From an uncultured Acidobacteriota bacterium (GTDB taxonomy: Bacteria > Acidobacteriota > Polarisedimenticolia > Polarisedimenticolales > Polarisedimenticolaceae), in contig CALZKF010000002.1 in the NCBI GenBank assembly GCA_945787955.1, positions 1 through 56,223 on the forward strand: a stretch of DNA of 56,223 nt, read 5' to 3'. A program made the translations under genes and the position numbers. This document shows, one piece after another, positions 8,427 to 17,022 of this stretch; the stretch's first letter is position 1; the number at the start of each line of letters is the position of its first letter. Under the pieces are notes generated by a model, which worked only from the letters and a program-made list of their open reading frames with translations, made no database searches and was not told the DNA's origin.

Positions 8427-8442
8427 TGCAATCCCGGTGCCA
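8427..8442 (-). promoter_or_regulatory. Sigma54 (-24/-12) promoter for the VWA protein gene
   Basis: On the minus strand it reads TGGCACCGGGATTGCA, preceded by C. This matches YTGGCACGrNNNTTGCW at every informative base except one (G to C after TGGCAC). GG and GC are 10 bp apart. The predicted start of transcription is near 8416, about 27 nt before the ATG, which leaves the Shine-Dalgarno within the transcript. Confidence 0.78.
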
Positions 8443-8677
8443 GGGAGTCAACCGGCCGACGATCAGAACCTGCAGCTGAACTTCGTTCCCGCCTGATGGC
8501 CCAAGGTCTCGCAGGTGCCGGAAGGACGCCGGAGTTCATCATTTGAGCCCCAAAACCGGTTTCGGCTTGGATGTCCGAATAATAACATGATCAAATACCG
8601 TGATTTGCAACGACATCACCAGTCTGCATCGATGCAGCACAAACCGTGGAAATCGCTCCTTTTAGTGCCCAGCCACC

Positions 8678-8706
8678 TTGACTCAGCCGATCGGTTCCCC
8701 TATAAA
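8678..8706 (+). promoter_or_regulatory. Sigma70-type promoter of the beta-barrel-like gene
   Basis: TTGACT (8678-8683) and TATAAA (8701-8706) are separated by exactly 17 bp, matching 5 of 6 bases at each box. Transcription would begin near 8713, giving a leader of about 80 nt before the ATG at 8794. Confidence 0.75.
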
Positions 8707-8793
8707 AGTGTCCTCCTACAGTCTCGCAAGGGTCATTATCAGGTCGTACAGGGCGGGGTGCGTCGGTGCGGCAGGTCTAGGGGCGGTCGTTAT

Positions 8794-10011
8794 ATGAAAA
8801 CGAACAGATTACCGGTGTACGCTATCTTCCTGCTCTGTGTGCTGGCCGGATTCGCACCGTTCCTGATGGCGCAGGACCCTGTCGACGAAGCGGGTGGTGA
8901 GGAGGCGCAAGGCCAACCGGACACCAGGAAGTTCGCACTGTTCCTGGAAGCCGGAGGCGGCGCCATGTCGCTGGACAATATAGAAGCTTCAATCCGGAAC
9001 AGCGCCAACTTCAGCTCGACAACTGTGGTTTCGTTCTCCGACTTCGATTACGGCCAGGCCACGATCGGCTGGCAGTTGCCCCATGACAAGGGCCGTTTCG
9101 AGGCCGTCTACAACGGCCACAGGGAAGACAAATACTTCATGAGTGCTCGAGGGCTGTGGGCCCAGCTGGAACCGGATTCCGACGCCGGTGACGAACCCGA
9201 GCGGCTGCCCATGATCCCCTGGTGGACCATGGAAATCGGTAACGGCACTCTACGTTCGGAGATGTTCCTGCCGTCATGGTCCACCGACCGGGACACCGAC
9301 GGTGACGGTGTGGTGGATCTGAATGAGGTTTTCTTCCCCGAGATGCCGGCGGTAGCCATCGAAAAGCCGGCCCATACCGACATGCAGAATTCCGTGCAGA
9401 CCTACGACGTGCAGTACCGCCGGTGGTTCGGCGGCCGGCGCTACGGCGGTTCCTGGAGCGCCGGCCTGCGCTACCTCGAGTACGGCGGCAATATTCCGGC
9501 GACCTTCTGGATCCAAAACGAAGCTATCGCGGGGGTATGGACCAACGGCGGTTTCCAGAACCCCCTGATTTTCACCCAGGAAACAACCGGCTTCGGCCCT
9601 ACCACCTCGCTGGGATTCGAGATCAACTATTTTCGGGATCGGCTCCAGTTTTTCGGAGAGGGCCGGTTGGCGTTCCTGATCCAGACGATGAAAACCGACA
9701 GCGGCAACTTCTTCGCGCTCCTGCAGGCCGAGGGCAACGCTCTGCTGTCGATCCCTGCGAACGTATCTTCCGAGTTCGACAAAGACGTTTGGAATGTAGG
9801 TGCTGAAGTGGGCGCCCGCGTGCAGTTGTTGTCCGGCCTGTTCTTCGAGGTGGCGTACACCATCAACGCTTACCACGACACGGTGCTGCTGCCGACCCAG
9901 TTGACTATCCCCGATGTGCCCGCCCGCATCGGACAGCCGGTGGGCGGTGTGTTCCGCTCCCAGGATCTGGCCTACGACGGCTTGCGGTCCAGCCTGAGCT
10001 TCCAGTTCTGA
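8794..10011 (+). CDS. Predicted outer-membrane beta-barrel protein of unknown function
   Basis: A 405-residue protein with a signal peptide (MKTNRLPVYAIFLLCVLAGF, cleaved near LMAQD) and many amphipathic strand-like stretches. The final segment, LRSSLSFQF, is a typical barrel-insertion signature. A calcium-binding-like acidic loop, DTDGDGVVDLNE, is near residue 170 and resembles thrombospondin type 3 repeats. A cluster of Trp/Tyr/Phe-rich strands (YRRWFGGRRYGGS) follows. ATG 8794 begins the signal peptide, and GGGGCGG lies about 9 bases upstream; longer readings lack a signal. It has its own promoter and converges on aroA with 4 bp between the stops. No family could be named with confidence. 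Confidence 0.75.
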   Translation: MKTNRLPVYAIFLLCVLAGFAPFLMAQDPVDEAGGEEAQGQPDTRKFALFLEAGGGAMSLDNIEASIRNSANFSSTTVVSFSDFDYGQATIGWQLPHDKGRFEAVYNGHREDKYFMSARGLWAQLEPDSDAGDEPERLPMIPWWTMEIGNGTLRSEMFLPSWSTDRDTDGDGVVDLNEVFFPEMPAVAIEKPAHTDMQNSVQTYDVQYRRWFGGRRYGGSWSAGLRYLEYGGNIPATFWIQNEAIAGVWTNGGFQNPLIFTQETTGFGPTTSLGFEINYFRDRLQFFGEGRLAFLIQTMKTDSGNFFALLQAEGNALLSIPANVSSEFDKDVWNVGAEVGARVQLLSGLFFEVAYTINAYHDTVLLPTQLTIPDVPARIGQPVGGVFRSQDLAYDGLRSSLSFQF

Positions 10012-10015
10012 GTCC

Positions 10016-11308
10016 TCAGGAACCGGCTTCCAGCCGTTTGAGCTGATCCCAGAACCGGGGATTGGACTTGCCCACACAGTGGGCATCCTGGATGGATATG
10101 CCGGGAAGGGCCAGCCCAGCCACGGCAAACGCCATGGCGATGCGGTGATCGGCGCCGGTCCGGATCTCGCCGCCATGGAGTCGGACGCCGGGGCATTCGG
10201 GCAGAATCAGGTGGTCGCCGTGGATCTCCGCCGGTCGCCCCAGTAGAACCAGATTTTCGGCAATCAGCTCCAGCCGGTCCGATTCCTTGTACCGCAGGAT
10301 CGCGGCGGATCGGAGCTCGCAGCGCTCCCGGGAAAACAGCCCCAGAATCGCCAGAGTCGGGGCCAGATCGGGGCAGGATGAAACATCCGCCTCGAACCCG
10401 GCGGTCTGCCCTTTGCTTTCGACAATGACGTCACCCCCATCCACCGTCACCTGGTGGCCGCACCGGGCCAGCACCGGCAACAGGGCGGCGTCCGGTTGTT
10501 GCGAGTCTGTATCCAGGCCACGAACCCTGACAGAACCGCCGACAACCGCTGCCGAGGCCAACAGGTACGAGGCGGAAGACCAGTCGCCCTCCACCGTCCA
10601 GGTCATGCCGGCGTATCCGGCCTGCTGCACAATCCATCGCCGCAGGCCGGCCTGCTCCACCCTGGCCCCGAACCGGGCCAGGATCGCCGCCGTCAGCGCT
10701 ACATAGGGCAGCGAGACCGCATCCTCGGTGAGGCTCAGATCCAGGCCACCTTCCAGCCTCGAACCGATGAGCAGGAGGGCGCTGGCAAACTGGCTGCTCC
10801 GCCCCGAGCGGATCAGCACAGGCCCTCCCCGAACCGGACCGGGACCGGAGCAGACCGTCAACGGCAGCGCCGACCGATCCGCCGGCCGTGTGACCGTTGC
10901 ACCCTGAGCCTCCAGGACCGCAAGCAACTCCTCAAGCGGCCGGGACGGCAGGCGGCCCCTGCCCTCGAAATCGGTCGGTTCCCGGCACAGGCTTGCCAGG
11001 GCAGCCAGGAATCGCATGGAAGTCCCGGATTCTCCGAGGTTTACCGATCCACCTCCCGGCAGGGCACCCTCCTGAACCCCGTCCACCCACCAACCGGACC
11101 GGCCGGTGCCGCAGCGCACCCCCATCGCCTGGAGGCCGGCCAATGTAATCCTCGTATCTTCCGAATCCAGTGGGTTTATCAACAGGGACCGGCCCGCCGC
11201 CAACGCCGCAGCCACCAGCGCCCGGTGGGTCGCACTCTTCGACGGCGGCGCGTTGAAAGTACCGTTCAGTTCGGCCCCAGCCGGCTGGATTTGTCTGATC
11301 ACCATCAT
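10016..11308 (-). CDS. aroA: 3-phosphoshikimate 1-carboxyvinyltransferase (EPSP synthase)
   Basis: A 430-residue enzyme of the shikimate pathway that joins shikimate 3-phosphate and phosphoenolpyruvate. Recognisable blocks are PPSKSATHRAL (residues about 21-31, with the catalytic Lys), NLGESGTSMRFL (family GNSGTTMR variant), GDWSSASYLL, RYKESDRL and the C-terminal DHRIAMAFAVAGL. The length is normal. It starts at tandem ATG codons (11303-11308) and I used the upstream one. It is divergent from the TPR gene 93 bp away and convergent with the barrel-like gene. The NLGES variant is a mild departure from GNSGT but lies within the spread of the family. Confidence 0.95.
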   Translation of the reverse strand: MMVIRQIQPAGAELNGTFNAPPSKSATHRALVAAALAAGRSLLINPLDSEDTRITLAGLQAMGVRCGTGRSGWWVDGVQEGALPGGGSVNLGESGTSMRFLAALASLCREPTDFEGRGRLPSRPLEELLAVLEAQGATVTRPADRSALPLTVCSGPGPVRGGPVLIRSGRSSQFASALLLIGSRLEGGLDLSLTEDAVSLPYVALTAAILARFGARVEQAGLRRWIVQQAGYAGMTWTVEGDWSSASYLLASAAVVGGSVRVRGLDTDSQQPDAALLPVLARCGHQVTVDGGDVIVESKGQTAGFEADVSSCPDLAPTLAILGLFSRERCELRSAAILRYKESDRLELIAENLVLLGRPAEIHGDHLILPECPGVRLHGGEIRTGADHRIAMAFAVAGLALPGISIQDAHCVGKSNPRFWDQLKRLEAGS

Positions 11309-11401
11309 TCCGGAGTGTATTATGGAATGGAGGGGTGTGTCGTGGTTGTTCTAATAGCCGAAACAGGAGCTATGGAACGGTTGCTGCCGGATTGACGGAG
11401 T

Positions 11402-12424
11402 ATGAGGAATACAATTATTGCGCACCGGCTGGGAAGATCCAAGATCCTGACCGCTCTGGCGGTGATTCTCACCACCGGGCTCGTTCTGGGCAAGCCGCAC
11501 TCGGATCCTCTTCTGTTTGCGGCGGAGATGGCCCAGAAGGGTAACTGGCGTGAAGCGATGTTTCGCTGGCGCACTGCCGAGAAAGCGGCTCCGGACAACC
11601 CGTTGATCCTGAACAACCTCGCGGTGGCCATGGAAACACGGGGCCAGGTCGAGGAGGCCGGCGAGATGTACGCCCGCATCAGCGAGCTGTCCGCAGACAT
11701 TCCGGGGATTTCCTACAACATCCGCGGATTCAACCGCTTCTGGAAAAAACAGGTTGCCGTCAACACGGACGGCAGGAAAGAGCGCAGGAAGCCCGACACC
11801 TCCAAACGCTCGCTGGCGGTGGAGGTGCCCTTGCCGGTGCCACCGCAGCTGGACGTATCCGGGCTGGGCAACATCCTGGTGGCCAGCTTTCTGATCCAAG
11901 AAACCGACCTGCTGGACATCAATCGGGAAATCGTGCGGTTCCTGCGCAGTGAGTTCCGGCGCAACACGGCCCTGACCCCCCTGGACGTCACCCCGGCTCC
12001 CCCGATCCCCGAGCAGACTCTGGAAGCTCTGGCCGCCAACCGGAAGTTCTGGCAGCACCTGGGGAACCGTCACGGCGCCGACCTGATTGTTTCCGGCAGG
12101 GTGCACTACGACCGGCGTGAGAGTTCGGGTTACGAGGAGGTCGATATCATCAGCCCATCCACCGGACACAAGGTCCGCCAGACCCGATTCGTGGAAATGG
12201 AAGACTTCGACTTCAGCGTGGAACTCCTGTTCGTCAACGGCAGTTCCGGGGAACTGCTGTTCCGGGACTCCGTCAAGCGCAAGATGCGCTTTCAGGGACT
12301 GAACAACGACCCGATCACCGCATTCCACCAATTATCCGAAACGATCGTCGGGGATGTTCTCTCCATCGTCAGTCCAAGACGGAGGATCGAAACCCGGATC
12401 ATATACAAAGGCAAGCGCCCATGA
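11402..12424 (+). CDS. TPR protein with TolB-N/CsgG-like C-terminal domain
   Basis: A 340-residue protein with an N-terminal hydrophobic signal (ILTALAVILTTGLVLG). A short TPR region follows (about residues 38-100, MAQKGNWREAMFRWRTAEKA and LILNNLAVAMETRGQVEEA). The C-terminal domain (about 150-330) contains HGADLIVSGRVHYD, the type of segment seen in TolB-N, CsgG and LpoB-like domains. Its last codons overlap the start of the metalloprotease gene (ATGA at 12421-12424), so the two are coupled and probably cooperate at the envelope. ATG 11402 follows GGAG at 5 bases. The precise function is not known, and the domain assignment of the C-terminus is tentative. Confidence 0.65.
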   Translation: MRNTIIAHRLGRSKILTALAVILTTGLVLGKPHSDPLLFAAEMAQKGNWREAMFRWRTAEKAAPDNPLILNNLAVAMETRGQVEEAGEMYARISELSADIPGISYNIRGFNRFWKKQVAVNTDGRKERRKPDTSKRSLAVEVPLPVPPQLDVSGLGNILVASFLIQETDLLDINREIVRFLRSEFRRNTALTPLDVTPAPPIPEQTLEALAANRKFWQHLGNRHGADLIVSGRVHYDRRESSGYEEVDIISPSTGHKVRQTRFVEMEDFDFSVELLFVNGSSGELLFRDSVKRKMRFQGLNNDPITAFHQLSETIVGDVLSIVSPRRRIETRIIYKGKRP

Positions 12425-12861
12425 GCATTATCAATCGCCCGATCACCGCACTCCTCGCGGCCGTCTTCCTCCTCGCCGGTTCCCCGGTTGCCGCGCAGTA
12501 CTTCGGGAAGAACAAGATCGCTTACAACCAGTTCGATTGGGCGCTCTATGAATCGCCCCATTTCGATATCTATTACTACCCCGAGGAAGAAATAAGGACC
12601 ATCATGTTTGTAGATTTGGCAGGATCCACTTCTATTGCAGAAGAATTGGGAACCATCAGGTTTTCAAGTTTTCTCCAGGACTGGTTTTCTGATATATCTG
12701 AATCTATTTTTGCCTGGCATGGCTATGTGTATCAATATCTCGGTGACGGATTTATTCTGTCATGGCGTAAGAATCATGCTCGTCGCCACCTCCGGCCGAG
12801 TCGGCGCAGAACCGCATGGTCATGCCGATCGACCTGCCGCCGGACGAGTTGTACAACCTGA
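12421..12861 (+). CDS. Broken gene: metalloprotease N-terminus joined to a class III nucleotide cyclase fragment
   Basis: A 146-residue chimeric reading frame. Residues 1-57 are a signal peptide plus the conserved start of the PD40-propeller metalloprotease family (QYFGKNKIAYNQFDW, HFDIYYYPEEE). Residues about 58-117 abruptly become a class III adenylate/guanylate cyclase segment: RTIMFVDLAGSTS with metal-binding D65, and YQYLGDGFILSW with D109. From about residue 118 to the stop the frame is nonsense, reading across the peptidase in the wrong register. The peptidase resumes in another frame at about 12783-12816. As read, neither a working peptidase nor a working cyclase (it lacks its second half) would be made. 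The cause may be recombination or an assembly error. Confidence 0.8.
   Translation: MSIINRPITALLAAVFLLAGSPVAAQYFGKNKIAYNQFDWALYESPHFDIYYYPEEEIRTIMFVDLAGSTSIAEELGTIRFSSFLQDWFSDISESIFAWHGYVYQYLGDGFILSWRKNHARRHLRPSRRRTAWSCRSTCRRTSCTT
12592..12774 (+). other. AT-rich foreign-looking segment encoding part of a nucleotide cyclase
   Basis: By hand count, 12601-12780 has 71 G+C of 180 bases (39 %), against 37 of 60 (62 %) for 12421-12480. Codons are A/T-ending (ttt, gta, gat, ttg, gca, act, tct, att), unlike every gene around it. The encoded peptide is the central part of a class III cyclase domain. About 60 residues of the peptidase family between the YYYPEEE block and the AESAQNRMVMPIDLPP block are missing, so the segment replaces peptidase sequence rather than being added to it. 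No terminal inverted repeats or target duplications are visible. Confidence 0.75.
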
Positions 12862-15440
12862 TCGGCCACGAGCTGGTCCACATTTTCCAGTATTCGATTT
12901 TCTTCGAGGGCAGCCTGGGGCGGGCATTCCGCTCCAATGCGCCGACCTGGCTGATGGAAGGGATGGCCTCCTATCTGGCCGACGATGAGAACAACTTCGA
13001 CCGCATGGTCATCCGGGACGCCGTGGTCAACAACTTCCTGCCGCCGATCCAGGCATTTTCCACACAATCTTTCTACGCTTACCGATACGGACACGCCGCC
13101 TTCGACTTCATCGAACAGGAACACGGCAAGGAGGGCCTCCGCAACTTCATCTACGAATACCGCAAGGTTCTGCTGAGCAACGCCCTTGAGAAGGCGGTCA
13201 AGGACTCATTCGGGTACGACCTTGAAGAGTTTGACCGGCGGTTCAACCGCTACCTGAGGAAAAAGTACTTCCCGGTTCTTCTGGAGAAGAAATCGCCGGA
13301 CGACTATGGCACCGGTATCGGCCTCAAGAAGCGGGGCAAGTCCATCTCCACCCTCAGCCCGGCCCTGTCCCCCTCCGGGGAGCTGATCGCCGCATTCTCG
13401 TCCCCTAAGCCGGAAATGGACCTGGTGATCCTGTCCGCCTCCGACGGCAAGCTGATCCGGAATCTGACCAAGGGCTTCACCAACAAGTACGAACAGCTGG
13501 AAATCGACTCATTCAGCGGGCGCCGCTCCATCGCCTGGTCACCGGTGGGCGACGACGTCGCCGTGTTCGTTAAAAAAGAGGGGCGGCGGCGGTTGTACGT
13601 TTTCAACGCTCTGACCGGCAAGACGCTGCACAACATCTCCATGGGCGACATCTACCAGGCCGGCAGCCCGGCGTTCTCCCCGGACGGCGGGAAGATCGCC
13701 TTCCAGGGCAACCTCAAGGGTGTCGTCGATCTGTTTGAATACGATCTTGAAACGGGCGAATTCCGCAACCTGACCGTGGACGACTTCTTCGACGCCAACC
13801 CGTGGTACTCCTCCGACGGAACCAGCCTGCTGTACAACCGCCGGATCGGCGAGCACTGGAAGATCCTATCGGTGGATCTCAGCGATTCGTCCCGCAAGAC
13901 CCAGATCACTTTCGGCCCGTTCAGTGACCTGGCACCGTCCTACTCCGTGGACGGCCTGACGATCCACTTCTCCTCGGACCGGGATCCCAACGGGGTCTAC
14001 AACATCTATTCCATGGATCTCCAAACCGGACAGGTTCGGCAGCTCACCGATGTGGTCGGCGGCTGCCTGGAGCCGATCGAGCTGAAAGGCGAGGAAGACG
14101 AACCTTACCTGGTATTCAACGCATTTTTCGCCGGCGCGTTCCAGTTGTATCGCATGCCGGTTGAGCAACCGGAGGAAAACCTGATCCCGGTTCAGGCGGT
14201 TGAGGGCGAGGACGGCGGGGGCGAGGCGGAGCAGTTCGAACCACCGATGCGCCTGGGCATGGACCAGGAACGCAAAAAACCGTTCAAGACCAACTGGGAC
14301 ATCGAGATGCCGAGCGTCAGCGTCGGCGTAGCCGACGACGGCACTTTCCTTACCAATTCCTACATCCGGTTCTCCGATCTCCTGGGAGACCAGCGCGTGG
14401 CGATCTCACTGACGTCGATTTCCGATTTCGCCAACACCATGGTGCAGTACACCAACATCAAGCGGCGGTTCAACTGGGGTGCCGTCGCTTTTGATCAGAG
14501 GGACTACTTCCTGCTGGCGGACAACGCCGGCAACATCAACCGGGACCAGATCCAGCGCACCAGCGGCGCCAATACTTTCATTGAGTACCCGCTCAGCCGG
14601 TTCTACCGGGCTGAAGGTAGCGTCGGCATTCTGGACAGCACCCAGGACAACCTGGTGGGCGCCGGTTCGTCCGGCGCACCGGTGTTTTTCCGGACCGACA
14701 GCACGCACGCCACCGCAAGAATCGGCCTGGTGGGCGACACCACCCGATACATGCAGTACGGCCCGGTGCAGGGTAAACGGTTCTCCGTCTCAGCCTTCTA
14801 CGGCGCCCATATTTCGGGGAATACCGAGGGCGACATTCTGCAATACAACCTGGATTTCAGGACCTACAAGCAACTGACCCGGCGGTCGACCCTGGCCTGG
14901 CGTGTAGCCGGCATGTACAGCGCAGGCGACAGGCAATCCTACAGGGCGATCGGCGGCATCAATCAGCTACGCGGCTTCGATTACCGCGAATTCTTCGGCT
15001 CGAAGGTCGCCTGGAGCAACCTGGAACTCCGCTTCCCGGTGCTGGAGGCGTTGCCGTTCGCCTTTGGTAATCTCGGACCGGTTCGCGGGTTCCTGTTCTT
15101 CGACATCGGCGCCGCCGCACTGGAGGACGATTGGTTCTACGATCCGAACTACTTGGGAAACATCGGCGGATTCCGCATCGACCCGGCGACCGGGGAACAG
15201 GTGCCGTTCTCGTTCTGGGATTCCGATAACAACCGTCTGCAGGACGGCCGGGCATCCTACGGTTTCGGGTTCCAGGCGTTCATCCTGGGCCTGCAGCTGA
15301 ACTGGAGCTTCGCGCGGCAGATGGAATACACACAGTTCGAGCTGGATTTCGGTGGTGGCCCCGTTCCCATCGGCATCGTCAAGACCAAGGCGAATACCGG
15401 CGGCACCCGGATGGATTTCTACATCGTCTTCGATTTCTGA
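12816..15440 (+). CDS. Metalloprotease / PD40 beta-propeller / outer-membrane barrel protein, main part (true start lost)
   Basis: An 874-residue remainder of a larger secreted protein. It opens with MVMPIDLPPDELYNLIGHEL and contains HELVH, a zinc-metalloprotease HExxH motif (codons 12867-12881). WLMEGMASYLADDE follows, characteristic of peptidase-MA-like proteins. Residues about 170-450 are WD40-like (PD40/TolB-type) propeller repeats such as AGSPAFSPDGGKIAFQG. The last 350 residues resemble a BamA/TamA-like surface-antigen barrel (GGINQLRGFDYREFFG, final VFDF). The homologous frame is open back to 12771 (ESCSSPPPAESAQNR), so the ATG at 12816 is only an internal Met. It is coupled to the TPR gene through the broken N-terminal frame, and its end overlaps convergent ftsX by 22 bp. 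Confidence 0.8.
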   Translation: MVMPIDLPPDELYNLIGHELVHIFQYSIFFEGSLGRAFRSNAPTWLMEGMASYLADDENNFDRMVIRDAVVNNFLPPIQAFSTQSFYAYRYGHAAFDFIEQEHGKEGLRNFIYEYRKVLLSNALEKAVKDSFGYDLEEFDRRFNRYLRKKYFPVLLEKKSPDDYGTGIGLKKRGKSISTLSPALSPSGELIAAFSSPKPEMDLVILSASDGKLIRNLTKGFTNKYEQLEIDSFSGRRSIAWSPVGDDVAVFVKKEGRRRLYVFNALTGKTLHNISMGDIYQAGSPAFSPDGGKIAFQGNLKGVVDLFEYDLETGEFRNLTVDDFFDANPWYSSDGTSLLYNRRIGEHWKILSVDLSDSSRKTQITFGPFSDLAPSYSVDGLTIHFSSDRDPNGVYNIYSMDLQTGQVRQLTDVVGGCLEPIELKGEEDEPYLVFNAFFAGAFQLYRMPVEQPEENLIPVQAVEGEDGGGEAEQFEPPMRLGMDQERKKPFKTNWDIEMPSVSVGVADDGTFLTNSYIRFSDLLGDQRVAISLTSISDFANTMVQYTNIKRRFNWGAVAFDQRDYFLLADNAGNINRDQIQRTSGANTFIEYPLSRFYRAEGSVGILDSTQDNLVGAGSSGAPVFFRTDSTHATARIGLVGDTTRYMQYGPVQGKRFSVSAFYGAHISGNTEGDILQYNLDFRTYKQLTRRSTLAWRVAGMYSAGDRQSYRAIGGINQLRGFDYREFFGSKVAWSNLELRFPVLEALPFAFGNLGPVRGFLFFDIGAAALEDDWFYDPNYLGNIGGFRIDPATGEQVPFSFWDSDNNRLQDGRASYGFGFQAFILGLQLNWSFARQMEYTQFELDFGGGPVPIGIVKTKANTGGTRMDFYIVFDF

Positions 15441-16354
15441 CCGGCTGCTCTTGAACCCATGTCCTGACGCACGGCAACGAACGAAGCCAGCAGGCTGACC
15501 AGAACGCCGGTCACCAGCAGCAGGATCGCCTGCGCCGGACCGAGCCGGTTGCCGGCCAGCATGGAGACCAGTACCGCCCCCTGATCGCCGGCGTTTGCGA
15601 GAAACAACCGGCGCAGGAGTTCCACTACGACCAGCGCCGAGCACGCACTGACCAAACCCATGGCCAGGCCGGCCACCAGGAACGGCCCCCGGACAAAACC
15701 GGGGGTTGCCCCGACCAGGAGCATGATCTCGATCTCGTCCCGCCTGGCAAATACCGCCAGCCTCAGAACGCTGGCGACAACAAAAACCACTACCACCAGA
15801 ACCGCCGCCCCGACCAGGGTCCCCCCGGCCCGCACCAGGGTCAGCAATGCATCGACCCGGTCGAGCCAGGCCCTGTCGTAACGTACCTCTTCCACACCGG
15901 CCATACCGCCGACTTGGAGCGCCAGGTCGGCCGCCGCACCGGCAGCCTCCCGGCCCGGGTCCAGGAAAACCTGGAACGAAGCCGGTAACGGGTTGTCCGG
16001 CAGGCTGTCCGCCAGGTCCACGTTGGATCCGAACCATTCCTCGAACCGGGCCAGGGCCAGATCCTTATCCACGTAAGCAACCCGGGCCGCGCCCGGGGCC
16101 GAATCCAGCGCCGAGCGGATCGCGGCGCGCTCCGTGTCCGTGATCTCCTCATGGAGATAAACGTCCACCCGGACCTCGCTCCGGGCCGCCTCCAACCGGG
16201 TCCCGATATTGGAGATCAGAAGCAGCACGGCTCCGGAAACCACCAGCACCACCAGCAACGTTCCGAACGCCAGCAGGGTCACGGCGGGACTGAATCGGAC
16301 CGACTCCCAGGCGTCGCGGAAGTAATATCCCAGCCTGGCGGACATCCGGCTCAT
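15419..16354 (-). CDS. ftsX: FtsX, cell-division ABC transporter permease
   Basis: A 311-residue inner-membrane protein with the FtsX plan: a short cytoplasmic N-terminus, TM1 (about 25-47), a periplasmic domain beginning RSEVRVDVYLHEEITD, then three TM segments (about 185-205, 230-250, 280-300) with RRDEIEIMLLVGATPGFVRGPF after TM2. With FtsE it relays division-linked signals to periplasmic wall hydrolases. The ATG overlaps the ftsE stop by four bases (ATGA). Its 3' end overlaps the end of the convergent metalloprotease gene by 22 bp. It is the last gene of the long minus-strand array that includes the fad genes. Confidence 0.92.
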   Translation of the reverse strand: MSRMSARLGYYFRDAWESVRFSPAVTLLAFGTLLVVLVVSGAVLLLISNIGTRLEAARSEVRVDVYLHEEITDTERAAIRSALDSAPGAARVAYVDKDLALARFEEWFGSNVDLADSLPDNPLPASFQVFLDPGREAAGAAADLALQVGGMAGVEEVRYDRAWLDRVDALLTLVRAGGTLVGAAVLVVVVFVVASVLRLAVFARRDEIEIMLLVGATPGFVRGPFLVAGLAMGLVSACSALVVVELLRRLFLANAGDQGAVLVSMLAGNRLGPAQAILLLVTGVLVSLLASFVAVRQDMGSRAAGQKSKTM

Positions 16355-17022
16355 GACCCCGCCCCCGTTTCCACCACCCGGCCATGTTCCAGCCGAACGG
16401 TGCGTTTCTGCATCCGATGCACAAGCTCGCGGTCATGGGTGGCTACCACCACGGTGGTGCCACGGGAGTTGATTTCACGGAACAGCTTCATGATCTCGTA
16501 GGACAGATCCGGGTCCAGGTTGCCGGTCGGCTCATCCGCCAGCAGCAAGGCAGGCTCGCCGACGATCGCCCGGGCGATGGCGACGCGCTGCTGCTCGCCG
16601 CCGGAGAGCGCGTGGGGATAGGTCCCCAGGCGGTGGTGCAGACCGACCCCCCTGAGCGCCTCGTAAGCACGCTTCTTCTGCTCTCTGGGAGAATACCCGG
16701 CCACATTCAACACGTAGGCCACGTTTTCGAGGGCGGTCTTGCGCCGGATCAGCTTGAAATCCTGGAACACCACACCGATAGACCGGCGCAGGGCCGGTAT
16801 CTTGCCTGCTGGCAAGGCACCGACGTTGCGCCCGCCGACCAGGATCTCCCCTTCCGAAGGCAGCTCGTGGCGGAGCATCAGGCGCAGCAGAGTGGTCTTC
16901 CCCGCCCCGGACGGCCCCACCAGGAAAACGAATTCGCCGGCGGCCACCGAAAGGTCCACGTGGGCCAGGGCCAGGGTCCCTCCAGGGTACTTCATCCCGA
17001 CGTCGTAGAGGCGGATCATCAT
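16351..17022 (-). CDS. ftsE: FtsE, cell-division ABC transporter ATPase
   Basis: A 223-residue ABC ATPase with Walker A GPSGAGKT (about residues 36-43), Q-loop VVFQDFKLI, signature LSGGEQQR, Walker B LLLADEP and the switch His in [10 protein letters not shown]. The order with ftsX and the short single-domain length identify it as FtsE. Two tandem ATGs (17017-17022) are available. The upstream one overlaps the fadJ stop, which puts the gene in the same transcript as fadIJ. FtsEX being co-transcribed with beta-oxidation genes is uncommon; it often stands with rpoH or peptidase genes elsewhere. Confidence 0.93.
   Translation of the reverse strand: MMIRLYDVGMKYPGGTLALAHVDLSVAAGEFVFLVGPSGAGKTTLLRLMLRHELPSEGEILVGGRNVGALPAGKIPALRRSIGVVFQDFKLIRRKTALENVAYVLNVAGYSPREQKKRAYEALRGVGLHHRLGTYPHALSGGEQQRVAIARAIVGEPALLLADEPTGNLDPDLSYEIMKLFREINSRGTTVVVATHDRELVHRMQKRTVRLEHGRVVETGAGS

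Larger units (their letters stand above)
8390..8793. other. Divergent intergenic region between the VWA gene and the barrel-like gene
   Basis: About 404 bp without a supportable gene. On the minus strand it holds the sigma54 promoter of the VWA gene (8427-8442). On the plus strand it holds the sigma70 promoter of the next gene (8678-8706). Between 8450 and 8670 I see nothing recognisable; activator sites for the sigma54 promoter would be expected there. Confidence 0.6.

Noticed and set aside
11373-11388. A sigma54-like match (TGGAACG-N4-CTGC) just before the TPR gene
   Set aside because: Several mismatches, and the predicted transcription start would fall at or after the Shine-Dalgarno of the gene at 11402.
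12421-12861. A genuine stand-alone adenylate cyclase gene at this place
   Set aside because: Only about 60 residues of the cyclase domain are present, without its second half, fused to a peptidase signal region and followed by out-of-frame sequence.
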